Below are positions 1 through 9,191 of a stretch of 63,266 nucleotides of DNA, in pieces; within the stretch, counting starts at the first letter, position 1; the number at the start of each line of letters is the position of its first letter. The translations under genes and the position numbers were made by a program. The notes beneath the pieces were generated by a model. It saw nothing but the letters and a program-made list of their open reading frames with translations. It ran no database searches and was not told the DNA's origin. The DNA is from Gammaproteobacteria bacterium (lineage in GTDB: Bacteria; Pseudomonadota; Gammaproteobacteria; Steroidobacterales; Steroidobacteraceae), in contig JAGWPE010000025.1 of the NCBI GenBank assembly GCA_028870635.1, positions 1 to 63,266 on the forward strand. The letters run 5' to 3'.

Positions 1-1355
1 CCCGCGAGGTGCCGCGCGGGCAGAGGCTCCGCGGGAACACGCTCCGCGTGATCGCGGGCGGAGAGGATGTATCTCGCGAGCTGCGCGCATACCTCGCCAT
101 CGTACACCTCCACGGCGATTTCGAAGTTCAGCCTCAGGCTTCGCGGGTCGATGTTGGCCGAGCCGATCTGTGCGTAGGAGCCGTCGATGACGAGGAGCTT
201 GGTGTGCGAGAAGGGCGGAGGCTGCAGGTAGACCTGTATGCCGCGCTCGATCAGCGGCGGCAGCCAGCGCCGCGTGGCCCAGTCCACGTAACGCAGATTG
301 CTGCGCGCAGGAAGCACGAGACATACCTCCACGCCGCGCAGCGCCGCCGTTTGCAGCGCCGCTGTCAGCTCCGGAGGCGGGATGAAGTAGGGCGTCATGA
401 TCAGCACCTGGCGGTGCGCCACCGCCACGGCGCCCAGGATCACGAACAGCAGCTTGTCGCTGTCCTCATCCGGCCCTTCGGTGATCACCCGGCAGATGCA
501 ATCCCCCGCCTTCTGCCGAGCTACCGGCGGCCGCGCCAGGGTTTCGCCGGCCGCGAACTGCCAGTCGGCCGCGAAGCATTCCGCGAGCTGCGACACCGCC
601 GGTCCCCGTACGCGGAAGTGAAGATCGGCCATGCGCCGGTGCTGCGCCTTGCCGACCTCGCGCCCGCCGATGTTCATGCCGCCGACGAAGCCGGTCTCGC
701 CGTCGGCGATGAGGAGCTTGCGATGGTTGCGCAGATTGAGTGACAACATCGGCATGGCCAGGCGCGGCGGCAGGAAGCGCGCGGCGTTGACACCGGCCGT
801 GCGCAGCAGGCGGACGGCATGCGGCCAGCTGTACCATTCCCCGATGCCATCCACCAACACGTTGACCTGCACGCCCCGACCGGCTGCATCAGCGAGAGCG
901 GCAATGAATTGCCGCCCCACCTCGTCGGTCTCGAAGATATAGGTGGACAGCCAGATCGACTGCCGCGCCGTGCGGATCGCCTCCAGCATCAGTGGAAACG
1001 CGTTCTCGCCGTTCTCCAGCGATACGACCTGATTACCCGGCAGCCTGGGCCGCTGGGTCACGGCATCGCCGATGCGCGTCAGCTGAGTCGCGAGATCCTG
1101 CGGTGGATGGACCCCGAGTGGGGCGGGAGTCAACCCGGCGCGCAGTTGCCGGGCGCGCGTGCGGACCCGGTTCACGCCGAAGAGCAGATAGAGAATGGTG
1201 CCTGCGAACGGGAGCAGCCAGCAAGTGGCGATCCAACCCAAGGCGCTGCGCGGGTCAGGCTTGGTAAGCAGGGCGTGTACGGCGGCATAGACGGCGCAGA
1301 GCACGTAGAGCGCCGCGACCAGCAGCCGGAGCAAGTCCTCAGCATGCACGAGCAT
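1..1355 (-). CDS. Cardiolipin synthase / phospholipase D-like protein (3' end outside window)
   Basis: Reverse-strand reading frame open to the window edge; two HxK-type PLD motifs (HRKLLIADGETGFVGGMNIG and HTKLLVIDGSYAQIGSANIDPRS); hydrophobic N-terminus MLVHAEDLLRLLVAALYVL. Confidence 0.9.
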   Translation of the reverse strand, partial: MLVHAEDLLRLLVAALYVLCAVYAAVHALLTKPDPRSALGWIATCWLLPFAGTILYLLFGVNRVRTRARQLRAGLTPAPLGVHPPQDLATQLTRIGDAVTQRPRLPGNQVVSLENGENAFPLMLEAIRTARQSIWLSTYIFETDEVGRQFIAALADAAGRGVQVNVLVDGIGEWYSWPHAVRLLRTAGVNAARFLPPRLAMPMLSLNLRNHRKLLIADGETGFVGGMNIGGREVGKAQHRRMADLHFRVRGPAVSQLAECFAADWQFAAGETLARPPVARQKAGDCICRVITEGPDEDSDKLLFVILGAVAVAHRQVLIMTPYFIPPPELTAALQTAALRGVEVCLVLPARSNLRYVDWATRRWLPPLIERGIQVYLQPPPFSHTKLLVIDGSYAQIGSANIDPRSLRLNFEIAVEVYDGEVCAQLARYILSARDHAERVPAEPLPARHLA

Positions 1356-1448
1356 CAGATCCACCGTTCGCGTGATCAGCCGCCAGCAAGCGCACTATTC
1401 TGGCATCCTCCCCTGGTAATATTCGATCCAGGCTCTGATCCCGCGCGG

Positions 1449-2717
1449 ATGGGCATCGCGATGCGTACTAGGCCTCGGGTCATCGTCATCGGGGGCGGCT
1501 TTGGTGGGCTCTCCGCCGTGCGGACCCTCCATTCCGCCGCCGTGGACGTCCTGCTGATCGATCGCGGCAATCACCACACGTTCCAACCACTGCTCTACCA
1601 GGTGGCTACCGCCGGTCTCGCCGCGCCCTCCATAGCCGCCCCGCTGCGGCACATTCTGCGTGGGCAGCGCAATGTCACCGTGCTGCTCGGCGAGGCGCGC
1701 GGGATAGACCTCGAGGGCAGGACCGTCGATGTGGACGGGGTGGCGCATCGCTACGACTTCCTCATCGTTGCAACCGGAAACACGCATGCGTATTTCGGTC
1801 ACGATGAGTGGGCGCGATACGCGCCTGGATTGAAGACGCTCGACGACGCCTTGCGCATCCGCGCACGGATCCTCACGGCGTTCGAGCGCGCGGAGGCGGC
1901 GGACGATCCGGCGCAGCAGATGGGATGGCTCACGTTCCTGATCGTCGGGGCGGGCCCGACGGGTGTGGAGCTGGCCGGCACGCTTGCGGAAATCGCCCGC
2001 CATACGCTCAAGCGCGAGTTCCGGCACATCGATCCGGCGACGGCGAGAGTTCTGTTGGTCGAGGCGGGCCCGCGGGTGCTGCCGGCGTTCCCCCCTTCGC
2101 TCTCGGCGAAGGCGCAGCGGCAACTCGAGCGCCTCGGGGTCATCGTGCGCACGGGGCGGCCCGTCACGAGGCTCGACGAGCGTGGTGTTTGCATCGACGA
2201 GGAGCGGATCACGGCGCGCACGGTGTTATGGGCCGCCGGCGTGGCTGCCTCACCGCTCGGAGCGGCGTTGGGTGTCCCCGTCGACCGTGCTGGACGGGTA
2301 TTGGTGACTGCGCAGCTCACCGTCCCCGAGCATCCGGACGTCTTCGTTGTCGGCGATCTGACGGCTGTACCAGACGCCACCGGCCCCGTGCCTGCGATTG
2401 CGCCGGCTGCGAAGCAGATGGGGCGCTATGCGGCGGCGGCCATTCTCGCCAAGCTCTCCGGCCGTGTAATCGGCCCATTCCGCTACCGGCACTTCGGCTC
2501 GCTCGCCACCATCGGCCGCATGGCCGCCGTCGCCGACTTCGGCCGCCTGCGCGTCTCCGGAATCCTCGCCTGGTGGATATGGCTCACGGCGCACGTCTAT
2601 TTCCTGATCGGCTTCCGCAACCGGCTGGTCGTGCTCATCGACTGGGCCGAAGCCTACTGGAGCTATCGGCGCGGCGCCCGCATCATCTTTTCGGTAGGCG
2701 AGTCCGTGAAACGTTGA
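1449..2717 (+). CDS. NAD(P)/FAD-dependent oxidoreductase, type II NADH dehydrogenase-like
   Basis: GGGFGGLSAVRTL Rossmann motif, second motif VGAGPTGVELAGTLAE, FVVGDLTAV; C-terminal hydrophobic segment typical of NDH-2. Start chosen inside ORF 819..2717. Confidence 0.9.
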   Translation: MGIAMRTRPRVIVIGGGFGGLSAVRTLHSAAVDVLLIDRGNHHTFQPLLYQVATAGLAAPSIAAPLRHILRGQRNVTVLLGEARGIDLEGRTVDVDGVAHRYDFLIVATGNTHAYFGHDEWARYAPGLKTLDDALRIRARILTAFERAEAADDPAQQMGWLTFLIVGAGPTGVELAGTLAEIARHTLKREFRHIDPATARVLLVEAGPRVLPAFPPSLSAKAQRQLERLGVIVRTGRPVTRLDERGVCIDEERITARTVLWAAGVAASPLGAALGVPVDRAGRVLVTAQLTVPEHPDVFVVGDLTAVPDATGPVPAIAPAAKQMGRYAAAAILAKLSGRVIGPFRYRHFGSLATIGRMAAVADFGRLRVSGILAWWIWLTAHVYFLIGFRNRLVVLIDWAEAYWSYRRGARIIFSVGESVKR

Positions 2718-2761
2718 ACGGGGCTGCGGGGATTGCCGCCGGCAGGCGCGCATTCCCACTC

Positions 2762-4114
2762 ATGGGACGGGTACGGAGCATGTCGAGCGAGGATCATCAG
2801 GACATCATCTTGATCGGCGCCGGCGCCGCGGGCCTCGCAGCAGCGGCAGCCCTGGGCAAGTCCGGGCGCTCCGTATTGGTGCTCGAGGCCCGCGATCGGA
2901 TCGGCGGGCGCATCTGGACGCACCTCGAGCCGCCGCTCGCCGCCCCGGTGGAGCTTGGCGCGGAATTCATCCACGGAGACTCCCCGGAAACCTCCGCCCT
3001 GCTGCGCCAGGCTGGCGCATCGACGGTCGATGCATCGGGGGAGCATTGGTCACTGATCGAGGGCCGGTTGCAGCGGCGCACCGAGAGTCTGCTCGGCAAG
3101 GTTCGCGCCGCATTCGAGAGGGCCGCTGTTCTCTCGCAGCCCGACGTCTCGCTCGAGAGCTTCCTCTGTGGCGAGGGCGGCCGCGGGCTGCCGGAGGAAG
3201 CGCGCGAGATGGCCCGCGCTTTCGTCTCGGGCTTCGATGCCGCCGACCCGCGGCTCGTCAGCCTGCACTCCGTCGCGGAGGAATGGCGCTCCGGCGGAAT
3301 GTTGGATTCCTCGCAGTCGCGGCCGCTCGGCGGCTACCGCACGGCTCTCCTCGCGTTGTCGGCAGGGCTCGACGGCAGTCGAGTGCGCTTGCAGCTGCAC
3401 ACTGTCGTCAGCGCGGTCCGCTGGAACGATCATTCGGTGGAGGTCGAGGGCCGTTGGCTCGGCCAGCCCTTTCGAGCCCACGCACGCAAAGCCATCGTCA
3501 CCGTGCCGCTGGGAGTGCTCAAGGCTGCCGCGGGAACGCCCGGCGCCATCCGTTTCACTCCGCCGCTTGCCGCGAAGCAGGCTGCGCTGGCGCACCTCCT
3601 CTCCGGTCCGGTGCTGAAGGTCGCCCTGCATTTCCGCCGCCCCTTCTGGGAAGAGCGGGACAGCGGCCGCTACGCGGATGCCTCGTTCTTCCATGCGCCC
3701 GGCAAGGTGTTCCCGACTTTCTGGACTGCACTACCGGTGCGCGCGCCTCTTCTGAACGGCTGGGTCGGCGGGCCCCCGGCCGCCCGGCTGGCGGAGCTGC
3801 CCGACGAGCAGATCATCCGGCACGCAATGGATTGCGTCAGCGCCATCCTGCCGGCCGGTGACGGTGTGCCGGAGCTCCAGGCGGCCTACGTGCACAACTG
3901 GGCGCGAGACCCCTACGCGCAAGGGGCTTACAGCTATGTGGGAGTGGGCGGCGGCAATGCGCGCGAGGTGTTGGCAACACCCTTGAGCGGCACCCTCTTC
4001 TTCGCCGGCGAGGCGACGGATACGACGGGCGAGGCCACTACGGTGACCGGCGCACTGCGCAGCGGCGCCCGCGCCGCCCTGGAGGTCGGCCGGCATCTCG
4101 AGGACCGCCGCTGA
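2762..4114 (+). CDS. Flavin-containing amine oxidase (FAD-dependent oxidoreductase)
   Basis: ILIGAGAAGLAAAAALGKSGRSVLVLEARDRIGGRIWT; C-terminal GTLFFAGEATDTTGEATTVTGALRSG. Confidence 0.9.
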   Translation: MGRVRSMSSEDHQDIILIGAGAAGLAAAAALGKSGRSVLVLEARDRIGGRIWTHLEPPLAAPVELGAEFIHGDSPETSALLRQAGASTVDASGEHWSLIEGRLQRRTESLLGKVRAAFERAAVLSQPDVSLESFLCGEGGRGLPEEAREMARAFVSGFDAADPRLVSLHSVAEEWRSGGMLDSSQSRPLGGYRTALLALSAGLDGSRVRLQLHTVVSAVRWNDHSVEVEGRWLGQPFRAHARKAIVTVPLGVLKAAAGTPGAIRFTPPLAAKQAALAHLLSGPVLKVALHFRRPFWEERDSGRYADASFFHAPGKVFPTFWTALPVRAPLLNGWVGGPPAARLAELPDEQIIRHAMDCVSAILPAGDGVPELQAAYVHNWARDPYAQGAYSYVGVGGGNAREVLATPLSGTLFFAGEATDTTGEATTVTGALRSGARAALEVGRHLEDRR

Positions 4115-4120
4115 CGCCCA

Positions 4121-4603
4121 TCAGGGTCTCTCGTGACGCTCCTCCGGCCCGAGCCGGCCGAGCAGCGCTTTCAACAGCGGCGCGACGCGGCGCAGCTCCC
4201 GCCGATGGGCGGCGGAAAGCCCCGCGAGCGCCTGCTCGGCGGAGGCGGTGAGGGACAGGAAGGTGCGGCGGCGATCCTGCGGGTCCTCCCGCCGCACGAG
4301 ATATCCCCGGCTCACCAGCCGATCCACGAGGCCTACGGTGCTGTGGTGGCGGATGCCGAGCCGCTCCGCCAGGTCCCCGATCGTCACCTGCGCGCCGCCC
4401 GGGTAGCCCTTGATGGCGAGCAGCGCCTGATGCTGGCGTGGCGCCAGGCCCGCCGCATGCGCCGCCTGCTCGCTGAAGGCCGCGAAGCGCATCAACAAAT
4501 AGCGAAATTCCGCCAGGATTTCGTAGTCGTGAGGCGCCAGCTCGTGGGCTGACGGATCCCGCGGGCTCTGCCTTTTGGGGGTGGCGGACATTGGGTTTCT
4601 CAT
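4121..4603 (-). CDS. MarR-family transcriptional regulator
   Basis: Winged-helix pattern LAPRQHQALLAIKG...LAERLGIRHHSTVGLVDRLVSRGYLVRREDPQDRRRTFLSLT. Confidence 0.88.
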   Translation of the reverse strand: MRNPMSATPKRQSPRDPSAHELAPHDYEILAEFRYLLMRFAAFSEQAAHAAGLAPRQHQALLAIKGYPGGAQVTIGDLAERLGIRHHSTVGLVDRLVSRGYLVRREDPQDRRRTFLSLTASAEQALAGLSAAHRRELRRVAPLLKALLGRLGPEERHERP

Positions 4604-4673
4604 GGAGAATAATATCGTATCGCGACATATGCGGCGCGCCCCTGCGCGAGCTGCGCAATCCCGCCGGAGAATC

Positions 4674-6455
4674 ATGAAGAGCTCTGTTTCCACCCTCGGG
4701 GTGCACGACACCCTGCGCGACTTCACCGCCGACCGGCGCCTGCTCGTGCTGTCCGCGCTGGCGGTCGTCACCGGCAGCTTCGGCGCGGGCGCCGCATGGG
4801 TGCTCCTGAAGCTGATAGCCCTCGTCACCAACCTCGCCTACTTCCACGTCTGGTCGACGGCCACCTCTTACCTGAGTCACGCCAAGCTCGGGCCGGCCTC
4901 CATCCTGATCCCCATCATCGGCGGCCTGATCGTCGGACTGATGGCCCGCTACGGCTCGCCCAAGATCCGCGGGCACGGCATTCCGGAGGCGCTCGAGGCC
5001 ATCCTCATCGGTCAGAGCCGGATAGAGCCGAAGGTGGCCGTGTTGAAGCCGCTCTCCTCGGCGATCGCGATCGGCACCGGCGGCCCGTTTGGCGCCGAAG
5101 GTCCGATCATCATGACGGGCGGGGCGCTGGGGTCGCTCTTCGCCCAATTCTTCCACTTGAGCTCCGCGGAGCGCAAGACACTGCTGGTCGCCGGCGCCGC
5201 CGCCGGCATGACGGCGATTTTCGGCACACCGGTGGCTGCGGTGCTGCTCGCCATCGAGGTGATGCTCTTCGAGTGGAAGCCGCGCAGCTTCGTGCCGGTG
5301 GTGGTCTCCGGCATCGTGGCACAGGCCTGGCGGCCCTGGCTGGTCGGCGTGTGGCCGCTGTTTCCGCACACGGGCATTCCCGCGATGCCGTGGTGGGGAC
5401 TTGCGCTCTGCGCCGGAGTCGGCGTGGTCGCGGGGCTGCAATCCGCCCTCACTACCGCCGGCCTCTACTGGGTCGAGGAGATGTTCGAGAAACTGCCGGT
5501 CCACTGGATGTGGTGGCCGGCGCTCGCGGGCATCGTCGTCGGTGTCGGCGGCCTCATCGACCCAGCCGCGCTCGGCGTCGGCTACGACAACATTCAGGCG
5601 CTCATCGACGGCACGGTGTTGATCCACGCGGCCGTGGCTCTCCTCGTCGTCAAAGGCATCATCTGGGTCATCGCGCTCGCCTCCGGCACCTCGGGCGGCA
5701 CCCTGGCGCCGCTTCTCATGATGGGGGGCGCCGTGGGTGTCCTGGAGGCCCACATCCTGCCTTTCGGCAACTCCGGCTTCTGGGCGCTCCTCGCGATGGC
5801 GGCGGTCCTGGGCGGGACGCTGCGCTGTCCGCTGACCGCTACCGTGTTCGCCATAGAGCTCACCGGAGACCTGAGCGTGATGCCGGCGGTTCTCGTCGCA
5901 TGCGTCGCCTCATTCGCCGTGACGGTACTGATCATGCGCCGCTCCATCCTGACGGAGCGGCTGGCGCGGCGCGGGCGGCATCTCACCTACGAATACACAG
6001 TCGACCCGTTCGAGGTGATGCGGGTGAGTGAGATCATGACTCATCCGGTGCACACACTCCCCGCGCGCATGTCGACGGAAGACGCCTTCGCATTTTTCGA
6101 TACCGAGAACGGCACGAAGCGCCACAAGAGCTACCCCGTCGTGGACGACGGGGGCCGCGTCGTCAGCATGGTGTCACGCGCCGACGTGCTGCGCTGGTCG
6201 CGGGAAGGTTGGCCCAAGGGCCAGACGCTGGAGGAGAGGCCGGACGTGGGCGAAGTATTCGCCGGCTACACGGACGAGCTGGTAGGGCATCTTGCCGATC
6301 GCATGGCCTCAGCCGCCGTGGGCCGTGTGCCCATCGTCGACCGCTCCACCGGCAGGCTCGCCGGCCTGCTGGCAAGACGCGATCTGCTGCGGGTGCGCGC
6401 CCACGCCGCCCGGCTCGAGCGTGAGCGGGCGCGCCCGCTCACGATCCCAGGTTAG
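4674..6455 (+). CDS. ClC-family chloride channel/antiporter with C-terminal CBS domains
   Basis: GxGIPE motif (GHGIPEALE), GTGGPFGAEGPIIMTGGALGS, GTSGGTLAPLLMMG; C-terminal CBS-like repeats (SEIMTHPVHTLPA..., LAGLLARRDLL). Confidence 0.92.
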   Translation: MKSSVSTLGVHDTLRDFTADRRLLVLSALAVVTGSFGAGAAWVLLKLIALVTNLAYFHVWSTATSYLSHAKLGPASILIPIIGGLIVGLMARYGSPKIRGHGIPEALEAILIGQSRIEPKVAVLKPLSSAIAIGTGGPFGAEGPIIMTGGALGSLFAQFFHLSSAERKTLLVAGAAAGMTAIFGTPVAAVLLAIEVMLFEWKPRSFVPVVVSGIVAQAWRPWLVGVWPLFPHTGIPAMPWWGLALCAGVGVVAGLQSALTTAGLYWVEEMFEKLPVHWMWWPALAGIVVGVGGLIDPAALGVGYDNIQALIDGTVLIHAAVALLVVKGIIWVIALASGTSGGTLAPLLMMGGAVGVLEAHILPFGNSGFWALLAMAAVLGGTLRCPLTATVFAIELTGDLSVMPAVLVACVASFAVTVLIMRRSILTERLARRGRHLTYEYTVDPFEVMRVSEIMTHPVHTLPARMSTEDAFAFFDTENGTKRHKSYPVVDDGGRVVSMVSRADVLRWSREGWPKGQTLEERPDVGEVFAGYTDELVGHLADRMASAAVGRVPIVDRSTGRLAGLLARRDLLRVRAHAARLERERARPLTIPG

Positions 6456-7612
6456 CCCAGAGCCGCCTGCAATTCCTCGATCAGGTCCTGCACGTCCTCG
6501 ATGCCGACCGACAGGCGGATGAGGCCGTCGCCGATGCCGAGCGAGGCCCGCATGGCGGCGGGCAGCGAAGCGTGCGTCATGAGCCCCGGGTGCTCGATCA
6601 GGCTCTCGACGCCTCCCAGGCTCTCCGCCAGCGAGAACAGATGGCAGCGCTCGAGCATGCGGCGCGCGTCATCGAGGGTTCCTTTCAACACGGCGGTCAC
6701 GATCCCTCCGTAACCCCCCGTCATCTGGCGCCGCGCGAGCGCATGCTGCGGATGGCTCTGCAGCCCCGGATAGTGCACGCGCTCGATCTGCGGATGGCTC
6801 GCGAGAAACTGCGCAACGGCGAGCGCGTTGGCACAGTGCCGCTCCATCCGCAGCGCCAGCGTCTTGATGCCCCGCAGCGTCAGGAAGGAATCGAACGGCC
6901 CCGGCACCGCGCCCAGCGCGTTCTGCAGGTATCCGAGGCGCTCCGCCAGAGGACTGCCGCTGCGAACTATCGCCGCGCCTCCCAGACAGTCGGAATGGCC
7001 ATTCAAGTACTTCGTAGTCGAGTGCACGACGATATCGAAGCCGTGCTCGAGAGGCCGCTGCACGAACGGCGTAGCGAACGTGTTGTCGCAAACGCTGATC
7101 AGCCCTTTCGAGCGCGCAGCAGCGGCCACCGCCGTCAGGTCGACGAGCTGCAGAAGCGGGTTGGTGGGGGTCTCCACCCAGACGAGGCGGGTGCTGGGCC
7201 GAATCGCGGCCTCCAGCGCTCCGGGCCGGGTCAGGTCGACGAACGACACCTCGTGTCCCGCGGAGCGCTTGCGCACGTTTTCGAGCAGCCGGTAGCTGCC
7301 GCCGTAAAGGTCGTGCATCGCGATGATGTGCGAGCCGGCATCCAGCAGCTCGAGCACCGTGGAGCTGGCCGCCATGCCGCTCGCGAACGCGAAGGCGGCG
7401 CCGCCGCCCTCCAGGTTGCAGAGCGCGGCCTGCAGCGCATCGCGCGTGGGATTGCGCGTGCGCGAGTAATCATAGCCCTTGTGCACGCCCGGGCTCGACT
7501 GCACGTAGGTCGAGGTCGCGTAGATCGGCGGCATCACGGCGCCCGTCAGCGGATCCGGATGCTGGCCCCCGTGGATGGCGCGGGTGGCGAAACGCGGTTG
7601 CTTCTCGGTCAT
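6452..7612 (-). CDS. Cys/Met metabolism PLP-dependent enzyme (cystathionine gamma-synthase/lyase type)
   Basis: FATRAIHGGQHPDPLTGAVMPPIYATSTY, PLP lysine region VVHSTTKYLNGHSDCLGG, SLGGVESLIEHPGLMTHAS. Confidence 0.93.
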   Translation of the reverse strand: MTEKQPRFATRAIHGGQHPDPLTGAVMPPIYATSTYVQSSPGVHKGYDYSRTRNPTRDALQAALCNLEGGGAAFAFASGMAASSTVLELLDAGSHIIAMHDLYGGSYRLLENVRKRSAGHEVSFVDLTRPGALEAAIRPSTRLVWVETPTNPLLQLVDLTAVAAAARSKGLISVCDNTFATPFVQRPLEHGFDIVVHSTTKYLNGHSDCLGGAAIVRSGSPLAERLGYLQNALGAVPGPFDSFLTLRGIKTLALRMERHCANALAVAQFLASHPQIERVHYPGLQSHPQHALARRQMTGGYGGIVTAVLKGTLDDARRMLERCHLFSLAESLGGVESLIEHPGLMTHASLPAAMRASLGIGDGLIRLSVGIEDVQDLIEELQAALG

Positions 7613-7619
7613 CAGGCCC

Positions 7620-8993
7620 TCATGTTCTGCGGCGCAGCCAGTTGAGCAGGTCGATGCGGGTGACCAGTCCCTGGAACTCGCTGCCATTCATCACGATCGC
7701 CACCATGCCGCGGTTGAAGATCTCCATGAGCTGCTGCACCGGGGCATCCACCGGCACGGTGACCAGATGGCTTTCCATCGCCGCGGTGACCGGCTCGCTG
7801 AAATGCCTGGGATTGGCGAACACTTCGAGGAGGATGTCCTCCTCGTCGACGATGCCGACGATGCGGCCGTCGCGCATCACGGGCAGCTGCGAGACGTCAT
7901 AGAGCTTCATGCGCCGGTAGGCGGCCATCACGGGCTCGGAGGCGTCCACCGTCACCGCGGCGCGCTCCCAGTGGCGCCGGGCGATGAGGTCCCTGAGGTC
8001 GCCGAAGCGCTCGCGCTCCAGGAAGCCCTGATCCAACATCCAGTAGTCGTTGTAGACTTTGGAGAGATATTTGTTGCCGCTGTCGCAGACCAGCGTGACG
8101 ACGCGCTTCGGTTGCGTCTGCTCCCGGCAATAGCGCAGAGCCGCGGACACCAGCGTACCCGTCGAGGTCCCCGCCAGAATACCCTCTCTGGCGAGCAGCT
8201 CGCGGCAGGTCCTGAAAGACTCCGCGTCGGGGATGGTGTAGGCCGATCTGACGCGGCCGAAATCGGCCACCTGGGGCACGTAGTCACCGCCGATGCCTTC
8301 GACCAGCCAGCTGCCGTGCTCCTGGGGCATCTTGCCGGTCCTGACATACTCGGCGAGCACCGAGCCCGCCGGATCGGCCAACACGACTTCGACGCTCGGC
8401 GCCACGCGCGCGAAATACCGCGAGATTCCGGTGAGAGTACCTCCCGTGCCGACGCCGCAGACGACCGCATCGAGCTCATGGTCCATCTGCTCCCAGATCT
8501 CGGGCGCGGTGGTCTCCTCGTGCGCGCGCGGATTGGCGGGATTGCCGAACTGATCGACGAAGAAGGAGTTGGGCGTCTCGCGCGCCAGCCGCTCCGCCAC
8601 GTCGCGGTAGTATTCCGGATGACCCTTGCTGACATCGGAACGGGTGAGCACCACCTCCGCGCCCATGGCTTTCAGATGGAAGATCTTCTCCTGGCTCATC
8701 TTGTCGGGAATGACGAGCCGCAGTCTATAACCTTTTTGCGCCGCCACCAGCGCGAGGCCAAGCCCGGTGTTGCCCGCCGTCGCCTCGATCAGCGTGCCTC
8801 CGGGAGGCAGCCGTCCGTCGCGCTCGGCCGCCTCGATGAGGTACAGGCCGACGCGATCCTTGATCGAGCCGCCGGGATTCTGGTTCTCGAGCTTGAGAAA
8901 AAGCCGGCACGGACCGGTGTCGAGGCGCGTGACGGCGATGAGCGGCGTGTGGCCGATTAATTGAAGAATATGGCTGTAGGACTGCGGCGGCAT
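7620..8993 (-). CDS. Cystathionine beta-synthase (PLP domain plus C-terminal CBS pair)
   Basis: LENQNPGGSIKDRVG, EATAGNTGLGLALVAAQKGY, GTGGTLTGISRY; C-terminal CBS repeats. Ends 7 bp before the transsulfuration gene starts, same strand. Confidence 0.92.
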   Translation of the reverse strand: MPPQSYSHILQLIGHTPLIAVTRLDTGPCRLFLKLENQNPGGSIKDRVGLYLIEAAERDGRLPPGGTLIEATAGNTGLGLALVAAQKGYRLRLVIPDKMSQEKIFHLKAMGAEVVLTRSDVSKGHPEYYRDVAERLARETPNSFFVDQFGNPANPRAHEETTAPEIWEQMDHELDAVVCGVGTGGTLTGISRYFARVAPSVEVVLADPAGSVLAEYVRTGKMPQEHGSWLVEGIGGDYVPQVADFGRVRSAYTIPDAESFRTCRELLAREGILAGTSTGTLVSAALRYCREQTQPKRVVTLVCDSGNKYLSKVYNDYWMLDQGFLERERFGDLRDLIARRHWERAAVTVDASEPVMAAYRRMKLYDVSQLPVMRDGRIVGIVDEEDILLEVFANPRHFSEPVTAAMESHLVTVPVDAPVQQLMEIFNRGMVAIVMNGSEFQGLVTRIDLLNWLRRRT

Positions 8994-9191
8994 GGACTTT
9001 CCTCGGGGCCGAAGTGCCGAAACTCGCAATTGTACGCCAGCCGGCGCGGCCGCCCGCAGCTATCCAGGGGGTATCGATTGCCATTACTGTATGGCGGCGA
9101 GAGCGCGCTCGAGCAGCGCCGGATCCGGATTTTCCGTTAAAATCGCCGCATCCTTGCGAGCGGGTCCGCTCGCCCCCATTGTCTCGACGGA

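Noticed and set aside
819-1448. N-terminal extension of the NDH-2 ORF (ORF starts at 819)
   Set aside because: The extension is antisense to the PLD/cardiolipin synthase coding region; the GGGFGG Rossmann start fits an ATG at 1449.
4604-4673. Possible MarR operator in the MarR/ClC divergent region (TATCGTATCGCGACATA)
   Set aside because: The inverted repeat holds for only the outer 3 bp on inspection; too weak to call.
4038-5753. 571-aa minus ORF across the MarR and ClC genes
   Set aside because: Crosses two supported genes out of frame; low-complexity composition typical of a GC shadow ORF.
9030-9191. LexA/SOS box upstream of the fused uvrA
   Set aside because: Looked for CTGT-N8-ACAG; CTGTATGGCGGCGAGAG lacks the second half-site.
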